Of a stretch of DNA of 64,000 nucleotides, positions 42,616 through 50,717 are shown one piece after another. The position numbers and the translations under genes were made by a program. This DNA is from Pseudomonas sp. FP2309 (GTDB taxonomy: Bacteria > Pseudomonadota > Gammaproteobacteria > Pseudomonadales > Pseudomonadaceae). The notes beneath the pieces were generated by a model. The model saw nothing but the letters and a program-made list of their open reading frames with translations, did no database searches and was not told the origin of the DNA. Positions within the stretch are counted from its first letter, which is position 1; each line of letters starts with the position of its first letter. The stretch covers positions 1,550,001 through 1,614,000 of the forward strand of contig NZ_CP117439.1 of the NCBI RefSeq assembly GCF_030687575.1, written 5' to 3'.

Positions 42616-42637
42616 AAGCCCGCCCAGTGCGGGTTTT
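42616..42637 (+). terminator. Terminator-like hairpin before gene D
   Basis: AAGCCCGC-CCAGT-GCGGGTTT with one G-T pair, followed by TTTAT. It lies 18 bases before the gene D start and belongs to the late-operon hairpin family. Confidence 0.7.
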
Positions 42638-42654
42638 TTATTGGCCAATGCCCT

Positions 42655-43704
42655 ATGACTCCCCAATTTAGAATCGTCGCGAACGGTTCCGACATTACGT
42701 CGCTGATTAACGATCGGCTCTTGCTGTTGCGCACCACGGACAAGCCCGGCATGGAGTCGGACGAGTTTGAGCTGCGCATTGATGACCGCGACGGCCTAGT
42801 AACGCTGCCTAAGCGTGGCGCCGGGATCGAGGTCTACCTGGGCTATGCCGAAACGTCCCTGGTGCGCCTGGGTCGCTATGTGGTTGATGAAATCGAGGTA
42901 TCCGGTCCGCCGGACACCATCGTTATCCGGGGCAAGGCGAGCGACATGCGCGGTACCGGCAAGTCAATCCGCAGCGGTAGCTGGGAAGACGTGCCGCTGT
43001 CGAAAATTGTTTCCGATATCGCGGCCCGCAATGGCTGGACACCGGCCTGCACCATTGCCACGAAAGTCGCCCGGGCTGACCAGCTCCACGAATCTGACTT
43101 CAGCTTTGTCACGCGCCTGGCCAAGCAATACGACTGCACCGCCAAGGTGGGCGACGGTAAGTTGATGGTTATGCAGCGCCAAGCGGGCCTGAGTGCCAGC
43201 GGCAAGGTGATTGGCGCGATCACCCTCACGCGCAGCGACGTAAGCCGTTGGCAATTCCGGCTTGGAGACCGTAACGCGCATAAGACCGTGGCGGCCAAGC
43301 ATCAGGACAAGAAGACGGGCAAGTTGTCGGTGGTCTCCCTAGACAATGACGACGTGCCGGATGGCCTGCCGGCGGTGCACACCGACCGCCATATTCACCC
43401 GAACAAAACCGCCGCCGAGTCCGCAGCTAAAGCCCGTTTGGCGGCGTTCAACCGCTCCACGGCCGGTGTGCGTCTGGAAATGCCCGGGCGTACGGATCTG
43501 TTTGCTGAGCGCTCAATCAATGCCCAGGGTTTCAAGGTGGGGCTTGATGGCGAGTATCTGGTGGATTCAGTCGAGCAGACATTCACCCAGGCGGGCTGGT
43601 CCACCACCGTTGAGTGCAACGGCGGCAAAAAGGGCAAGGCCAAAGCCAAGGGCAAGAAAACGAAGAAAGCCGCGAAGCCCGTCAAGGTTGTCAGCCTGGC
43701 GTAG
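42655..43704 (+). CDS. Baseplate hub protein D
   Basis: 349 aa. TPQFRIVANGSDITSLINDRLLLLRTTDKPGMESDEFELRIDDRDG...PKRGAGIEVYLGYAE is the P2 gpD (late control D, phage Mu gp44-type hub) signature. HESDFSFVTRLAKQYDC is also typical. The C-terminus is a Lys-rich tail (GGKKGKAKAKGKKTKKAAKP). It ends the tail operon; a decayed CCCGC/GCGGG hairpin without a T-run lies at 43726-43740. Confidence 0.93.
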   Translation: MTPQFRIVANGSDITSLINDRLLLLRTTDKPGMESDEFELRIDDRDGLVTLPKRGAGIEVYLGYAETSLVRLGRYVVDEIEVSGPPDTIVIRGKASDMRGTGKSIRSGSWEDVPLSKIVSDIAARNGWTPACTIATKVARADQLHESDFSFVTRLAKQYDCTAKVGDGKLMVMQRQAGLSASGKVIGAITLTRSDVSRWQFRLGDRNAHKTVAAKHQDKKTGKLSVVSLDNDDVPDGLPAVHTDRHIHPNKTAAESAAKARLAAFNRSTAGVRLEMPGRTDLFAERSINAQGFKVGLDGEYLVDSVEQTFTQAGWSTTVECNGGKKGKAKAKGKKTKKAAKPVKVVSLA

Positions 43705-43761
43705 CGGCGCAGTGCACCATCTATACCCGCCGCGTGCGGGCTATTCACGTTAGGAGCTTGT

Positions 43762-44325
43762 ATGCCAATTACTCAGCAGCAGTTGCAGCAGATCCTCCCG
43801 AACGCCGGCCGCCAAGCCGGCGTTTTTGTATCCGCCCTAAACGCGGCTATGGCGAATCGAAAGATCGACACGCCGAAGCGCCAGGCAGCATTCCTCGCCC
43901 AGGTCGGCCACGAGTCGGGTCAGCTGCAGTACGTGCGTGAACTTGGGGGTGATCAATACCTCAGCAAGTACGACACCGGCGCGCTGGCCGCCAAGTTGGG
44001 GAACACGCCTGCAGCCGACGGTGACGGCCAACGCTATCGCGGTCGTGGCCTGATCCAGATCACCGGCCACGACAACTACCTGCGCTGCAGTCTGGCGTTT
44101 TTCGGTGATGATCGATTGCTACGCACGCCGGAGCTGCTCGAGCAGCCGCAATGGGCGGCTGAATCGGCAGCTTGGTTTTGGTCGGTGAATGGGCTTAACG
44201 CACTCGCGGATCAAGAGCAGTTCAACACCATCACCCGCCGGATCAATGGCGGGCTCAACGGCCTGGAGGATCGGCTGCAGTTGTGGGGCAGGGCGAGGGC
44301 GGTGTTATGCGTCTCTTCGACCTGA
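43762..44325 (+). CDS. Endolysin, glycoside hydrolase family 19
   Basis: 187 aa. QAAFLAQVGHESGQLQYVRE carries the catalytic Glu of GH19 chitinase-like lysozymes, and RYRGRGLIQITGHDNY is the substrate-site block. ESAAWFWSVNGLNALAD and TRRINGGLNGLEDR complete the family pattern. It cleaves peptidoglycan at lysis after the holin opens the membrane. A terminator-like hairpin lies inside its first codons (43801-43828). It overlaps Rz by 19 bp. Confidence 0.93.
   Translation: MPITQQQLQQILPNAGRQAGVFVSALNAAMANRKIDTPKRQAAFLAQVGHESGQLQYVRELGGDQYLSKYDTGALAAKLGNTPAADGDGQRYRGRGLIQITGHDNYLRCSLAFFGDDRLLRTPELLEQPQWAAESAAWFWSVNGLNALADQEQFNTITRRINGGLNGLEDRLQLWGRARAVLCVSST
43801..43828 (+). terminator. Terminator-like hairpin inside the endolysin coding start
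   Basis: AACGCCGGC-CGCCAA-GCCGGCGTT followed by TTTG: a perfect 9-bp stem with a short T-run, starting at codon 14 of the endolysin. The encoded residues are NAGRQAGVF. It has the form of an intrinsic terminator or a translation-coupled attenuator. Confidence 0.6.
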
Positions 44326-44849
44326 TCCCCCCGCAATACCGGCTCGTGGCGGTCAGCATGTTGCTGGTGATGTTGGCGGTCGGATCTGCTGCCTTCGCCT
44401 GGACCGCGCAAGGTTGGCGTTACGGTCAGCAGTTGGAGCGCCAGGCCAGGCTGCACGCCGACACCCTCGGCGAATTATCCCGGGCTGCTGCTGCCCAGCA
44501 ACGCAACGAGCAGGACAAGCGTTTCGCCCTTGAGCAACGCCTGCAAGAAAAAGATGAAACCCACTACAAGGAATTGACCGATGAGCAAACCAAGCAAGCT
44601 CGTCTGCGTGATCGCCTGGCTACTGCTGATCTGCGGCTGTCAGTCGTACTCGCCACCACCGACGCCACCAGCGACTGCTCAGTGCCAACCACCACCGCCA
44701 CCGGCCGCGTGGTTCATGGCCCCACAAGAGCCCAACTTGACCCAGCGCATGCTCAACGAATTATCGGAATCACCGATGCCGGCGACCAGGGATTGATCGC
44801 CCTGCGGGCCTGTCAGGCCTACGCAAAAGAAGTCTCTACACCGAAGTAA
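44307..44849 (+). CDS. i-spanin Rz
   Basis: 180 aa from the ATG at 44307. One N-terminal membrane helix (RLVAVSMLLVMLAVGSAAFAW) is followed by a long periplasmic coiled coil (QLERQARLHADTLGELSRAAAAQQRNEQDKRFALEQRLQEKDETHYKELTDEQTKQARLRDRL). With Rz1 it fuses inner and outer membranes at the last step of lysis. Rz1 is fully nested in it. Confidence 0.88.
   Translation: MRLFDLIPPQYRLVAVSMLLVMLAVGSAAFAWTAQGWRYGQQLERQARLHADTLGELSRAAAAQQRNEQDKRFALEQRLQEKDETHYKELTDEQTKQARLRDRLATADLRLSVVLATTDATSDCSVPTTTATGRVVHGPTRAQLDPAHAQRIIGITDAGDQGLIALRACQAYAKEVSTPK
44581..44796 (+). CDS. o-spanin Rz1 lipoprotein nested in Rz
   Basis: 71 aa in the +1 frame inside Rz. The lipoprotein signal MSKPSKLVCVIAWLLLICGC leads to a Cys at 20. 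The mature part is Pro-rich (SYSPPPTPPATAQCQPPPPP), the hallmark of Rz1. A nested Rz/Rz1 layout as in lambda makes this a real gene despite full overlap. Confidence 0.88.
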   Translation: MSKPSKLVCVIAWLLLICGCQSYSPPPTPPATAQCQPPPPPAAWFMAPQEPNLTQRMLNELSESPMPATRD

Positions 44850-44964
44850 AAGGAGCGGCCGGGCAGGATGCGTCAACATCCAACCCGGCCACCTTCCCCG
44901 CAGAACATCCCTGCAAGTCCAGCCAAGGCTCCTGCTTCGTGCACAAAGCGGAGCGAGCCTAGCA

Positions 44965-44980
44965 CTGTTTATCCATACAG
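44965..44980. promoter_or_regulatory. LexA (SOS) box upstream of dam
   Basis: CTGTTTATCCATACAG fits CTG-N10-CAG with an AT-rich core, 17 bases before the dam ATG. It suggests damage-induced expression of the methylase. The 148-bp gap before dam holds no gene. Confidence 0.75.
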
Positions 44981-44997
44981 CAAAGGTCTTGCTTTTT

Positions 44998-45792
44998 ATG
45001 TCCACACCCATCATCCCTTGGATGGGCGGCAAACGCCGCCTGGCCGACCGCCTTATCCCGCTCTTCCCACCCCACGAATGCTATGTCGAGGTCTTTGCCG
45101 GCGGCGCGGCGCTCTACTTCATGCGTCCCCAGGCCGCGCCGGTTGAAGTCCTCAACGACATCAACGGCGACCTGGTGACGCTGTACCGCGTGGTGCAGAA
45201 CCACTTGGAAGAATTCGTGCGTCAATTCAAATGGGCGCTCAGTTCACGCCAGGTGTTCGAGTGGCAGAAGATGACCCGTCCTGAAACCCTTACCGACATC
45301 CAACGCGCCGCGCGATTCTTCTACCTGCAGCACCATGCCTTTGCCGGCAAGGTGACCGGGCAGACGTTTGGCACCGCCACCACTGGACCGGCCATCAACC
45401 TGCTGCGGATTGAGGAAAACCTATCAGCAGCGTGGCAGCGGTTGTCCGGCACCTACGTTGAAAACCTACCCTGGCTTGCTTGTGCTGAGCGCTACGACCG
45501 TGCCCATACCTTCCACTACATGGATCCACCCTACTGGCAGACCGCCGGTTATGGTGTGGATTTTCCCTTTGAGAATTACGAGCGCATGGCGGACTTTATG
45601 CGTCGCTGCAAAGGCAAGGTCATGGTCAGCATCAATGATCACCCGGACATTCGGCAGGTCTTTGACGGCTTCCATTTTGAAACCGTTGATATTCGCTACA
45701 GCACTACCAACCAGCGGCAGGGAAGGGCCGATGTCAGTGGAGAGTTGGTGATCATGAACTGGGAGCCAGCCGCATTTGGAGGGTTGTTTTGA
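44998..45792 (+). CDS. Phage DNA adenine methylase (D12 class)
   Basis: 264 aa from the ATG at 44998; an in-frame start three codons upstream is possible. IPWMGGKRRLADRLIPLFP is the SAM-binding start, CYVEVFAGGAAL motif I and MDPPYW the catalytic DPPY motif. It methylates adenine, likely at GATC, to protect phage DNA or alter gene control. A LexA box lies just upstream. Confidence 0.93.
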   Translation: MSTPIIPWMGGKRRLADRLIPLFPPHECYVEVFAGGAALYFMRPQAAPVEVLNDINGDLVTLYRVVQNHLEEFVRQFKWALSSRQVFEWQKMTRPETLTDIQRAARFFYLQHHAFAGKVTGQTFGTATTGPAINLLRIEENLSAAWQRLSGTYVENLPWLACAERYDRAHTFHYMDPPYWQTAGYGVDFPFENYERMADFMRRCKGKVMVSINDHPDIRQVFDGFHFETVDIRYSTTNQRQGRADVSGELVIMNWEPAAFGGLF

Positions 45793-45875
45793 TGGTCGCC
45801 ATGTTCGATCTGATTGGCTTGCTATGTGTTTATGGTAGAGCGTTACTGTCGTCACACAAACGAAGGATGAACCCC

Positions 45876-46061
45876 ATGGAAACTGCCTCCCACCATTTGA
45901 ATGTCCTGCCCTCTCAGCTTCTCGCGGCGGCCTCGCGAGGAGAGATTGACCTTAACGAATTGGCTGCTGTTGTGTTGGCTGGTCGTGGGCTTGATCACAA
46001 CGCAACCTGGGTAGGGTTCCCGGCGGCCGCTCAACTGCTCGAGCAGCACTTACAGGGCTAA
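45876..46061 (+). CDS. Small conserved hypothetical protein
   Basis: 61 aa from the ATG at 45876 with AAGGA eight bases before. HHLNVLPSQLLAAASRGEIDLNELAAVVLAGRGLDHNATWVGFPAA resembles small proteins seen repeatedly on Pseudomonas accessory DNA (pattern LA...RGLD..G.WVGF). Function unknown. It is convergent with and overlaps the HMCES-like gene by 4 bp. Confidence 0.7.
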   Translation: METASHHLNVLPSQLLAAASRGEIDLNELAAVVLAGRGLDHNATWVGFPAAAQLLEQHLQG

Positions 46062-46759
46062 TCATCCGCTGATGACAACGGGAGCAGTAGCTCGGCTCCC
46101 TGATGTTTCACGTTCCCTACCTCTTTGCCAACGGCATACCACTCAAAATCCTCGGTTGGCTGGCAGCACTCAGTGGCTATTTCTTGAGCGCGCTCTGGCG
46201 CAAGACCTGGATCCAGCCACTCCCTGGCATGCTCAGGCGTCAGCACCAAAGGCTTGCGATCATGGATGTCCACCATCCCTTGGTCGCTGGCGGCGGTTAT
46301 GATCACGAAACCGTCTCCTTCGTGGGGCTCCAGGCCAAGGCTCACTTGGGCGAGCGCCCCGAAAAACATGGGTTTCTGACTTTTCAGGCGAATGAAGTAA
46401 GGCTGTTTCTTCTTCGGATCGTCAGGGTCTTTGACCCACTCATACCAACCTTCACTCGGCACTACGGCTCGGCCATTCGGCCACAGTTGCTTGAAAAACT
46501 TGCCCGTAGTGACCGTCTCCACGCGGGCGTTGATCGGATCGGGGCGTTTGCCCTTGGCCCAGAACGGCGCCCATCCCCATTTGACGGCATCGATATGCAG
46601 GCCAGTCTCTGCGGCGTGCAGCACTTGCACCCGTGTCGTTGGAGCGACGTTGTAGCGATTGATCGGCACGGCGTCGTACCCACTGAATAGCTCTATCTGT
46701 GGGTTTAGCTCTTCGATAAAGATCGCCATCCCTTCGTACTGCACGAATCTTCCGCACAT
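46058..46759 (-). CDS. SOS response-associated peptidase, YedK/HMCES family
   Basis: 233 aa from the ATG at 46759, so that the start is MCGRF with the catalytic Cys2 exposed after Met removal. NVAPTT, WGWAPFWAK, INARVET and CVVPSEGWYEW-like (AVVPSEGWYEW) blocks match the family, as does DIHDRKPLVL near the end. It forms a covalent thiazolidine crosslink to abasic sites in single-stranded DNA. A LexA box is shared with the divergent umuD. Confidence 0.93.
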   Translation of the reverse strand: MCGRFVQYEGMAIFIEELNPQIELFSGYDAVPINRYNVAPTTRVQVLHAAETGLHIDAVKWGWAPFWAKGKRPDPINARVETVTTGKFFKQLWPNGRAVVPSEGWYEWVKDPDDPKKKQPYFIRLKSQKPMFFGALAQVSLGLEPHEGDGFVIITAASDQGMVDIHDRKPLVLTPEHAREWLDPGLAPERAQEIATECCQPTEDFEWYAVGKEVGNVKHQGAELLLPLSSADD

Positions 46760-46824
46760 ACGCACCTCTCCACTTGTCGAAATCCCCTACAGAAAAATTG
46801 ACCGCAAGCGCCTTACAAAGTTAA

Positions 46825-46840
46825 CTGTACATTCATACAG
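46825..46840. promoter_or_regulatory. LexA (SOS) box between HMCES-like and umuD
   Basis: CTGTACATTCATACAG is a very good match to the LexA consensus CTGTATATATATACAG. It lies 20 bases before umuD and 65 bases before the HMCES-like start, so it can control both. Confidence 0.88.
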
Positions 46841-46860
46841 TAATTGTAAAAGGCCGCATC

Positions 46861-47286
46861 ATGAGCTTCACCATTCTTGGTCCCATCGCAGAAGTCGGCG
46901 CGAAGCTGCCTTTGTGCTCGTTCCAGGTTCCGGCCGGCTTTCCTTCGCCTGCAGCGGATCACATTGAGCAGCACATCTCATTGGATGAGGTCCTGAATAT
47001 CCGTGCGCCCCACGTGTACCTGGTAGCAATCACCGGTGAGAGCATGCAGGGTATCGGGATCTTCGATGGTGACTTGGCCGTGGTGGATCGTGCCATTGAG
47101 CCTATGCATGGGCACGTGGTGGTGGCCCTGCTGAACAATGAGCCTGTCTGCAAGCGCTTGTGTAAGCGCGGCCGGGAGATCGTCCTGCTGTCCGAAAACC
47201 CCAAGTTCCCCGCACGCTACGTTCTTGAAGGCGACGAACTGTCGATCTGGGGCGTCATCACCAGCACAGTGCGCAGCCATGTCTAA
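46861..47286 (+). CDS. umuD: UmuD-like error-prone polymerase V subunit / autopeptidase
   Basis: 141 aa. [22 protein letters not shown] holds the Ala-Gly self-cleavage site. Ser is in [15 protein letters not shown] and Lys in EPVCKRLC. After RecA-assisted cleavage UmuD' joins UmuC to form Pol V. It overlaps umuC by 8 bp. Confidence 0.95.
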   Translation: MSFTILGPIAEVGAKLPLCSFQVPAGFPSPAADHIEQHISLDEVLNIRAPHVYLVAITGESMQGIGIFDGDLAVVDRAIEPMHGHVVVALLNNEPVCKRLCKRGREIVLLSENPKFPARYVLEGDELSIWGVITSTVRSHV

Positions 47287-48556
47287 GCACGAGCCAACCT
47301 TTGCACTGATCGACTGCAATAGCTTCTATGCCAGTTGCGAGCGGGTATTCCGGCCCGACTTGGCGAAGGTGCCCATAGTGGTGCTCAGCAACAACGACGG
47401 TTGTGTCATCGCCCGTAGCTACGACGCCAAGCCTTTCATCAAGATGGGTCAGCCTTATTTCCAAATCAAACACAAGCTCAAGCAGCACGGCATTGTCGCG
47501 TTCTCCTCCAACTATGCGCTTTACGGCGATATGAGCGAGCGTGTGATGAGCCTGATCGAGGCGATGGTGCCGGCAGTTGAGGTGTACAGTATCGACGAGG
47601 CATTCGCCGACCTGACTGGTATAGACGGACTGGATGCCCTAGGCCGGCAGATACGGGCCCAGGTGCTTCGTTGCACTGGTATCCCGGTCGGTGTTGGTAT
47701 CGCTCACACTAAGACCTTGGCGAAGCTCGCAAACCACACCGCGAAGCGCCTGCAGTCCCAAACTGGTGGGGTGGTCAACATCACCGAACCGGTTAAGCGT
47801 GACTGGGTGCTACGCAATACTGACGTGGCGGAAGTTTGGGGCGTTGGCCGCAAGATGAAACTCCATCTTGATGCCATGGGTATCAAGTCAGCTATGGACC
47901 TGGCTAAGGCCGATCCGTGGACGCTCCGTAAGAAGTTCAGCATTGTGATCGAGAAGACGGCCAGGGAGTTGTCCGGTACTCCTTGCCTGGAGCTGGATGA
48001 GCCGGATCCGCCAAAGCAGGAGATCTGCTGCAGCCGCATGTTCGGCAAGAGGCTGACGGAGCTGCCGCCCATCAAAGAGGCGGTGGCCACCTATATGATG
48101 CGTGCATCTGAGAAACTCCGGGCTCAAAACTCGCTTTGCAAGAAGGTACGAGTGTGCATCCGCACTGGCATGTTCAACCCGGAGGAGGCGAAGTATGCCA
48201 ATGGGGTGGTGGTGGATATGCCGTATCCCACTGATGATGTCCGGCTGTTAACGCAGGCAGCAGTGGGTGCGCTTGATCGGATATTTAGGCCCGGCTTCAA
48301 GTACAGCAAGGCAGAGGTTATTTTGCTCAACTTGTGCCAACCCGGCGAGTACTCCGATGATCTGTTTGCAATGTCGCAACCAGCCGAGTCAACTCGAGTA
48401 ATGATGGTGCTGGACGAGATTAATGGTCGGTGGGGTAGAGGGACATTACGCTCGGCCAGTGTGCCGTCGACCCCAGCTTGGGCTATGCGCCGGGAGATGA
48501 TGAGCCAGAGCTACACGACCAAGCTAGATCAGCTTTGGTCGATCACATGCAAATAA
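47279..48556 (+). CDS. umuC: UmuC, DNA polymerase V catalytic subunit
   Basis: 425 aa from the ATG at 47279, full length. [51 protein letters not shown] (catalytic Asp/Glu) and [20 protein letters not shown] are Y-family signatures. It replicates past DNA lesions with mutations. It is the last clear phage-region gene. Confidence 0.96.
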   Translation: MSKHEPTFALIDCNSFYASCERVFRPDLAKVPIVVLSNNDGCVIARSYDAKPFIKMGQPYFQIKHKLKQHGIVAFSSNYALYGDMSERVMSLIEAMVPAVEVYSIDEAFADLTGIDGLDALGRQIRAQVLRCTGIPVGVGIAHTKTLAKLANHTAKRLQSQTGGVVNITEPVKRDWVLRNTDVAEVWGVGRKMKLHLDAMGIKSAMDLAKADPWTLRKKFSIVIEKTARELSGTPCLELDEPDPPKQEICCSRMFGKRLTELPPIKEAVATYMMRASEKLRAQNSLCKKVRVCIRTGMFNPEEAKYANGVVVDMPYPTDDVRLLTQAAVGALDRIFRPGFKYSKAEVILLNLCQPGEYSDDLFAMSQPAESTRVMMVLDEINGRWGRGTLRSASVPSTPAWAMRREMMSQSYTTKLDQLWSITCK

Positions 48557-48815
48557 CGACATCTTTCGGCGTGCTTGAGCCTAACGTGATACCGCCATGC
48601 AGGAACGTACCGCTGCCGGGCAGCACAGGCAGAAAACGGCCAATAACTGCCATTCGTGAATCGCCGCCTCAGGCCAAAGCGGTTGTACAAGCTGTTCACC
48701 AAGCAGTCCTGTTTCGTCTCCACTTGCTATCGCATTTGTAATGTTGCGTCCAAGGGGCTCAATAGTTCGCTTTAGGGTGTACCATCAGACTCTACTCATC
48801 AGATATCAGTCAGTC
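48557..48815. other. Junction between phage region and cargo, no gene seen
   Basis: A 259-bp gap follows umuC. I searched it for a copy of the tRNA-Ser 3' end, which a tandem insertion would leave, and found none. There is no strong terminator and no strong promoter that I can defend. Confidence 0.6.
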
Positions 48816-49250
48816 ATGTCCACGCTTAGCGAAGAGAGCCGCCAGATCGTAGCTTCTCTGGCGCAGAGTGTCGGTCTTAAAGCTGACACTGCAAGCATCG
48901 CCGAGGCGATTGTTGCGAAATTGCAGGCTATGGACGCAGCCCTTACGCCGATTATTGGCCAGCAAGGGGTTGTCGCCCTGTTCCGGCGCAGTTTGCATCT
49001 TTGTATTTCTGCTAATCCGCGTCTCTCTGGCACCTATGACAGTCTGCCGGCCTCGATGGATGTTACTGCCCTTAAATCCGTACTCGTCGAGCAGCAGGAC
49101 ACCGAAGCACTGTTCTTTGGTGAAGTGTTGTTGACTACTTTCTACGAGCTTCTGACCACACTGATCGGGCCCTCGCTCACCGCTAGTTTGCTTCGTGGCG
49201 TGTGGGAAACTTCTTTGAGCGACACCCCCTCGCAGGAAAATTCGCCATGA
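48816..49250 (+). CDS. KaiC-cluster small helical protein of unknown function
   Basis: 144 aa from the ATG at 48816. It is almost all helical: LSEESRQIVASLAQSVGLKADTASIAEAIVAKLQAM, then LTPIIGQQGVVALFRRSLHLC and FGEVLLTTFYELLTTLIGPSLTASLLRGVWET. It overlaps the KaiC-like start by 4 bp, so the two are translated together. It is not KaiB-like. A role as partner or regulator of the ATPase is inferred from coupling only. Confidence 0.6.
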   Translation: MSTLSEESRQIVASLAQSVGLKADTASIAEAIVAKLQAMDAALTPIIGQQGVVALFRRSLHLCISANPRLSGTYDSLPASMDVTALKSVLVEQQDTEALFFGEVLLTTFYELLTTLIGPSLTASLLRGVWETSLSDTPSQENSP

Positions 49251-50707
49251 GCACCAAAGTGACTATCAACCGTCTGGCCACCGGCGTGCCTGGACTGGAC
49301 GAGGTGCTGGGCGGAGGATTGCCAGAATTTTCGTTCAACTTGATCGCCGGCCCTCCTGGTTGCGGTAAGACCACGCTGGCCCACCAGATGATGTTTGCCC
49401 TGGCAACGCCCGAACGCCCGGCGCTGTTCTTTACCGTTCTAGGTGAACCGCCACTGAAGATGCTACGTTATCAGCAGCAATTCGACTTTTTCGACAGCGA
49501 AGCGATCAACCAGTCAATCCGTTACATCAACCTGGCCGCCGATACCCTAGCCGGGGATCTGGACGAGGTGCTGCGGCGCATAGTCAGCGAAGTCGAAACG
49601 CATTCGCCGGCGCTGGTGTTTGTCGATTCGTTCCGCTCCGTGGTGCTGGCCAGCCAGACCCAGGACAACCCCAACAACAACCTGCCGCAGTTCGTTCAGC
49701 AACTGGGCATGCTGATGACGACTTGGCAAGCGACGACGTTCCTCATCGGCGAGTATTTCACTGAAACCGACACCAACCCGATTTTCACCGTGGCAGATGG
49801 CCTGATCTGGCTTCGACAAAGCGTTCAGCGCAACTCCATGGTACGCAAGCTGGAAATCATGAAGATGCGCGGCCAACCGACGTTGCCGGGCCTGCACACC
49901 TTCCGCATTGCAACTTCCGGGATCAAGGTTTTTGCACCCGTAATAGCTACCCCGTTTGATACGCCGCTGGAATCACCGATCAAGCGCCTGAACATGGGGG
50001 TCGCGCGGCTCGACGAGATGCTGGGGGGTGGCCTGCCTCGGGGCTATTCGTTGCTGGTGGCCGGGCCATCGGGGTCAGGCAAAAGCATTCTCGCAGCGAC
50101 CTTCCTCGCCGAAGGCGCGCGCAATGGCGAAACTGGCGTGATCGCAGTATTCGAACAACGGCCCAATCACTCGCAGAATGCGACCCTATCTGGTTTGATT
50201 GAGAGCGGGCAGGTCGGTCTGGTGGATAGTCGCGCTCCCGATCTTTCGATTGACGAAATTGTCCAGCTATTGCTCGGCGAGATCACCCGGCTGAAAGCCA
50301 CTCGCGTGGTCATCGATTCGCTGTCGGGCTTCGAACTGGCAGTGGCGCCGACCTTTCGCGAGGATTTTCGCGAGTCGCTGTCGCGCATGGTCACGGCGCT
50401 GACCAATTCCGGGGTCAGTGTATTGATGACTTCGGAGCTGGAAGATCGTTACACCGATCTGCGTTTCAGCCCTTACGGCACGGCGTTTCTGACGGATGCA
50501 ATCATCGTCCAGCGCTATATTGAGGTGGAGAGCCGGTTGCTGCGCATCATGGCCGTGGTTAAGGTTCGCGCCAGTGCGCACTCTGATGAGTTACGTCAGT
50601 ACTTCATTGATGATAACGGTCTACACATCGGTGACATGTTGCCGGAGCAAGAAGGTTTGCTCGGTGGGCGACCGACAAGGCAGATTTTGAGCAAGGTCGA
50701 CAGATGA
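49247..50707 (+). CDS. KaiC-like double RecA-fold ATPase
   Basis: 486 aa from the ATG at 49247. Two KaiC/RadA domains: Walker A AGPPGCGKTT (about 34-43) and AGPSGSGKS (272-280); Walker B LVFVDSF (123-129) and VVIDSLS (354-360). The repeated TGVPGLDEVLGGGLPE and GVARLDEMLGGGLPRG mark each domain start. By eye, the KaiC catalytic Glu pairs read GE (LGEPP) and EQ (FEQRP), and the CII autophosphorylation pair Ser-Thr aligns with Ala-Phe before LTDAIIV. So it should bind ATP but not run the cyanobacterial phosphorylation cycle. It stands between a small helical protein and a histidine kinase. Confidence 0.9.
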   Translation: MSTKVTINRLATGVPGLDEVLGGGLPEFSFNLIAGPPGCGKTTLAHQMMFALATPERPALFFTVLGEPPLKMLRYQQQFDFFDSEAINQSIRYINLAADTLAGDLDEVLRRIVSEVETHSPALVFVDSFRSVVLASQTQDNPNNNLPQFVQQLGMLMTTWQATTFLIGEYFTETDTNPIFTVADGLIWLRQSVQRNSMVRKLEIMKMRGQPTLPGLHTFRIATSGIKVFAPVIATPFDTPLESPIKRLNMGVARLDEMLGGGLPRGYSLLVAGPSGSGKSILAATFLAEGARNGETGVIAVFEQRPNHSQNATLSGLIESGQVGLVDSRAPDLSIDEIVQLLLGEITRLKATRVVIDSLSGFELAVAPTFREDFRESLSRMVTALTNSGVSVLMTSELEDRYTDLRFSPYGTAFLTDAIIVQRYIEVESRLLRIMAVVKVRASAHSDELRQYFIDDNGLHIGDMLPEQEGLLGGRPTRQILSKVDR

Positions 50708-50717
50708 GCGAAGAATA

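Noticed and set aside
48557-48815. Possible inner att copy marking a tandem insertion.
   Set aside because: No match to the 29-bp core or to TCTCTCCGCCA was seen in this gap or between 51744 and 52003.
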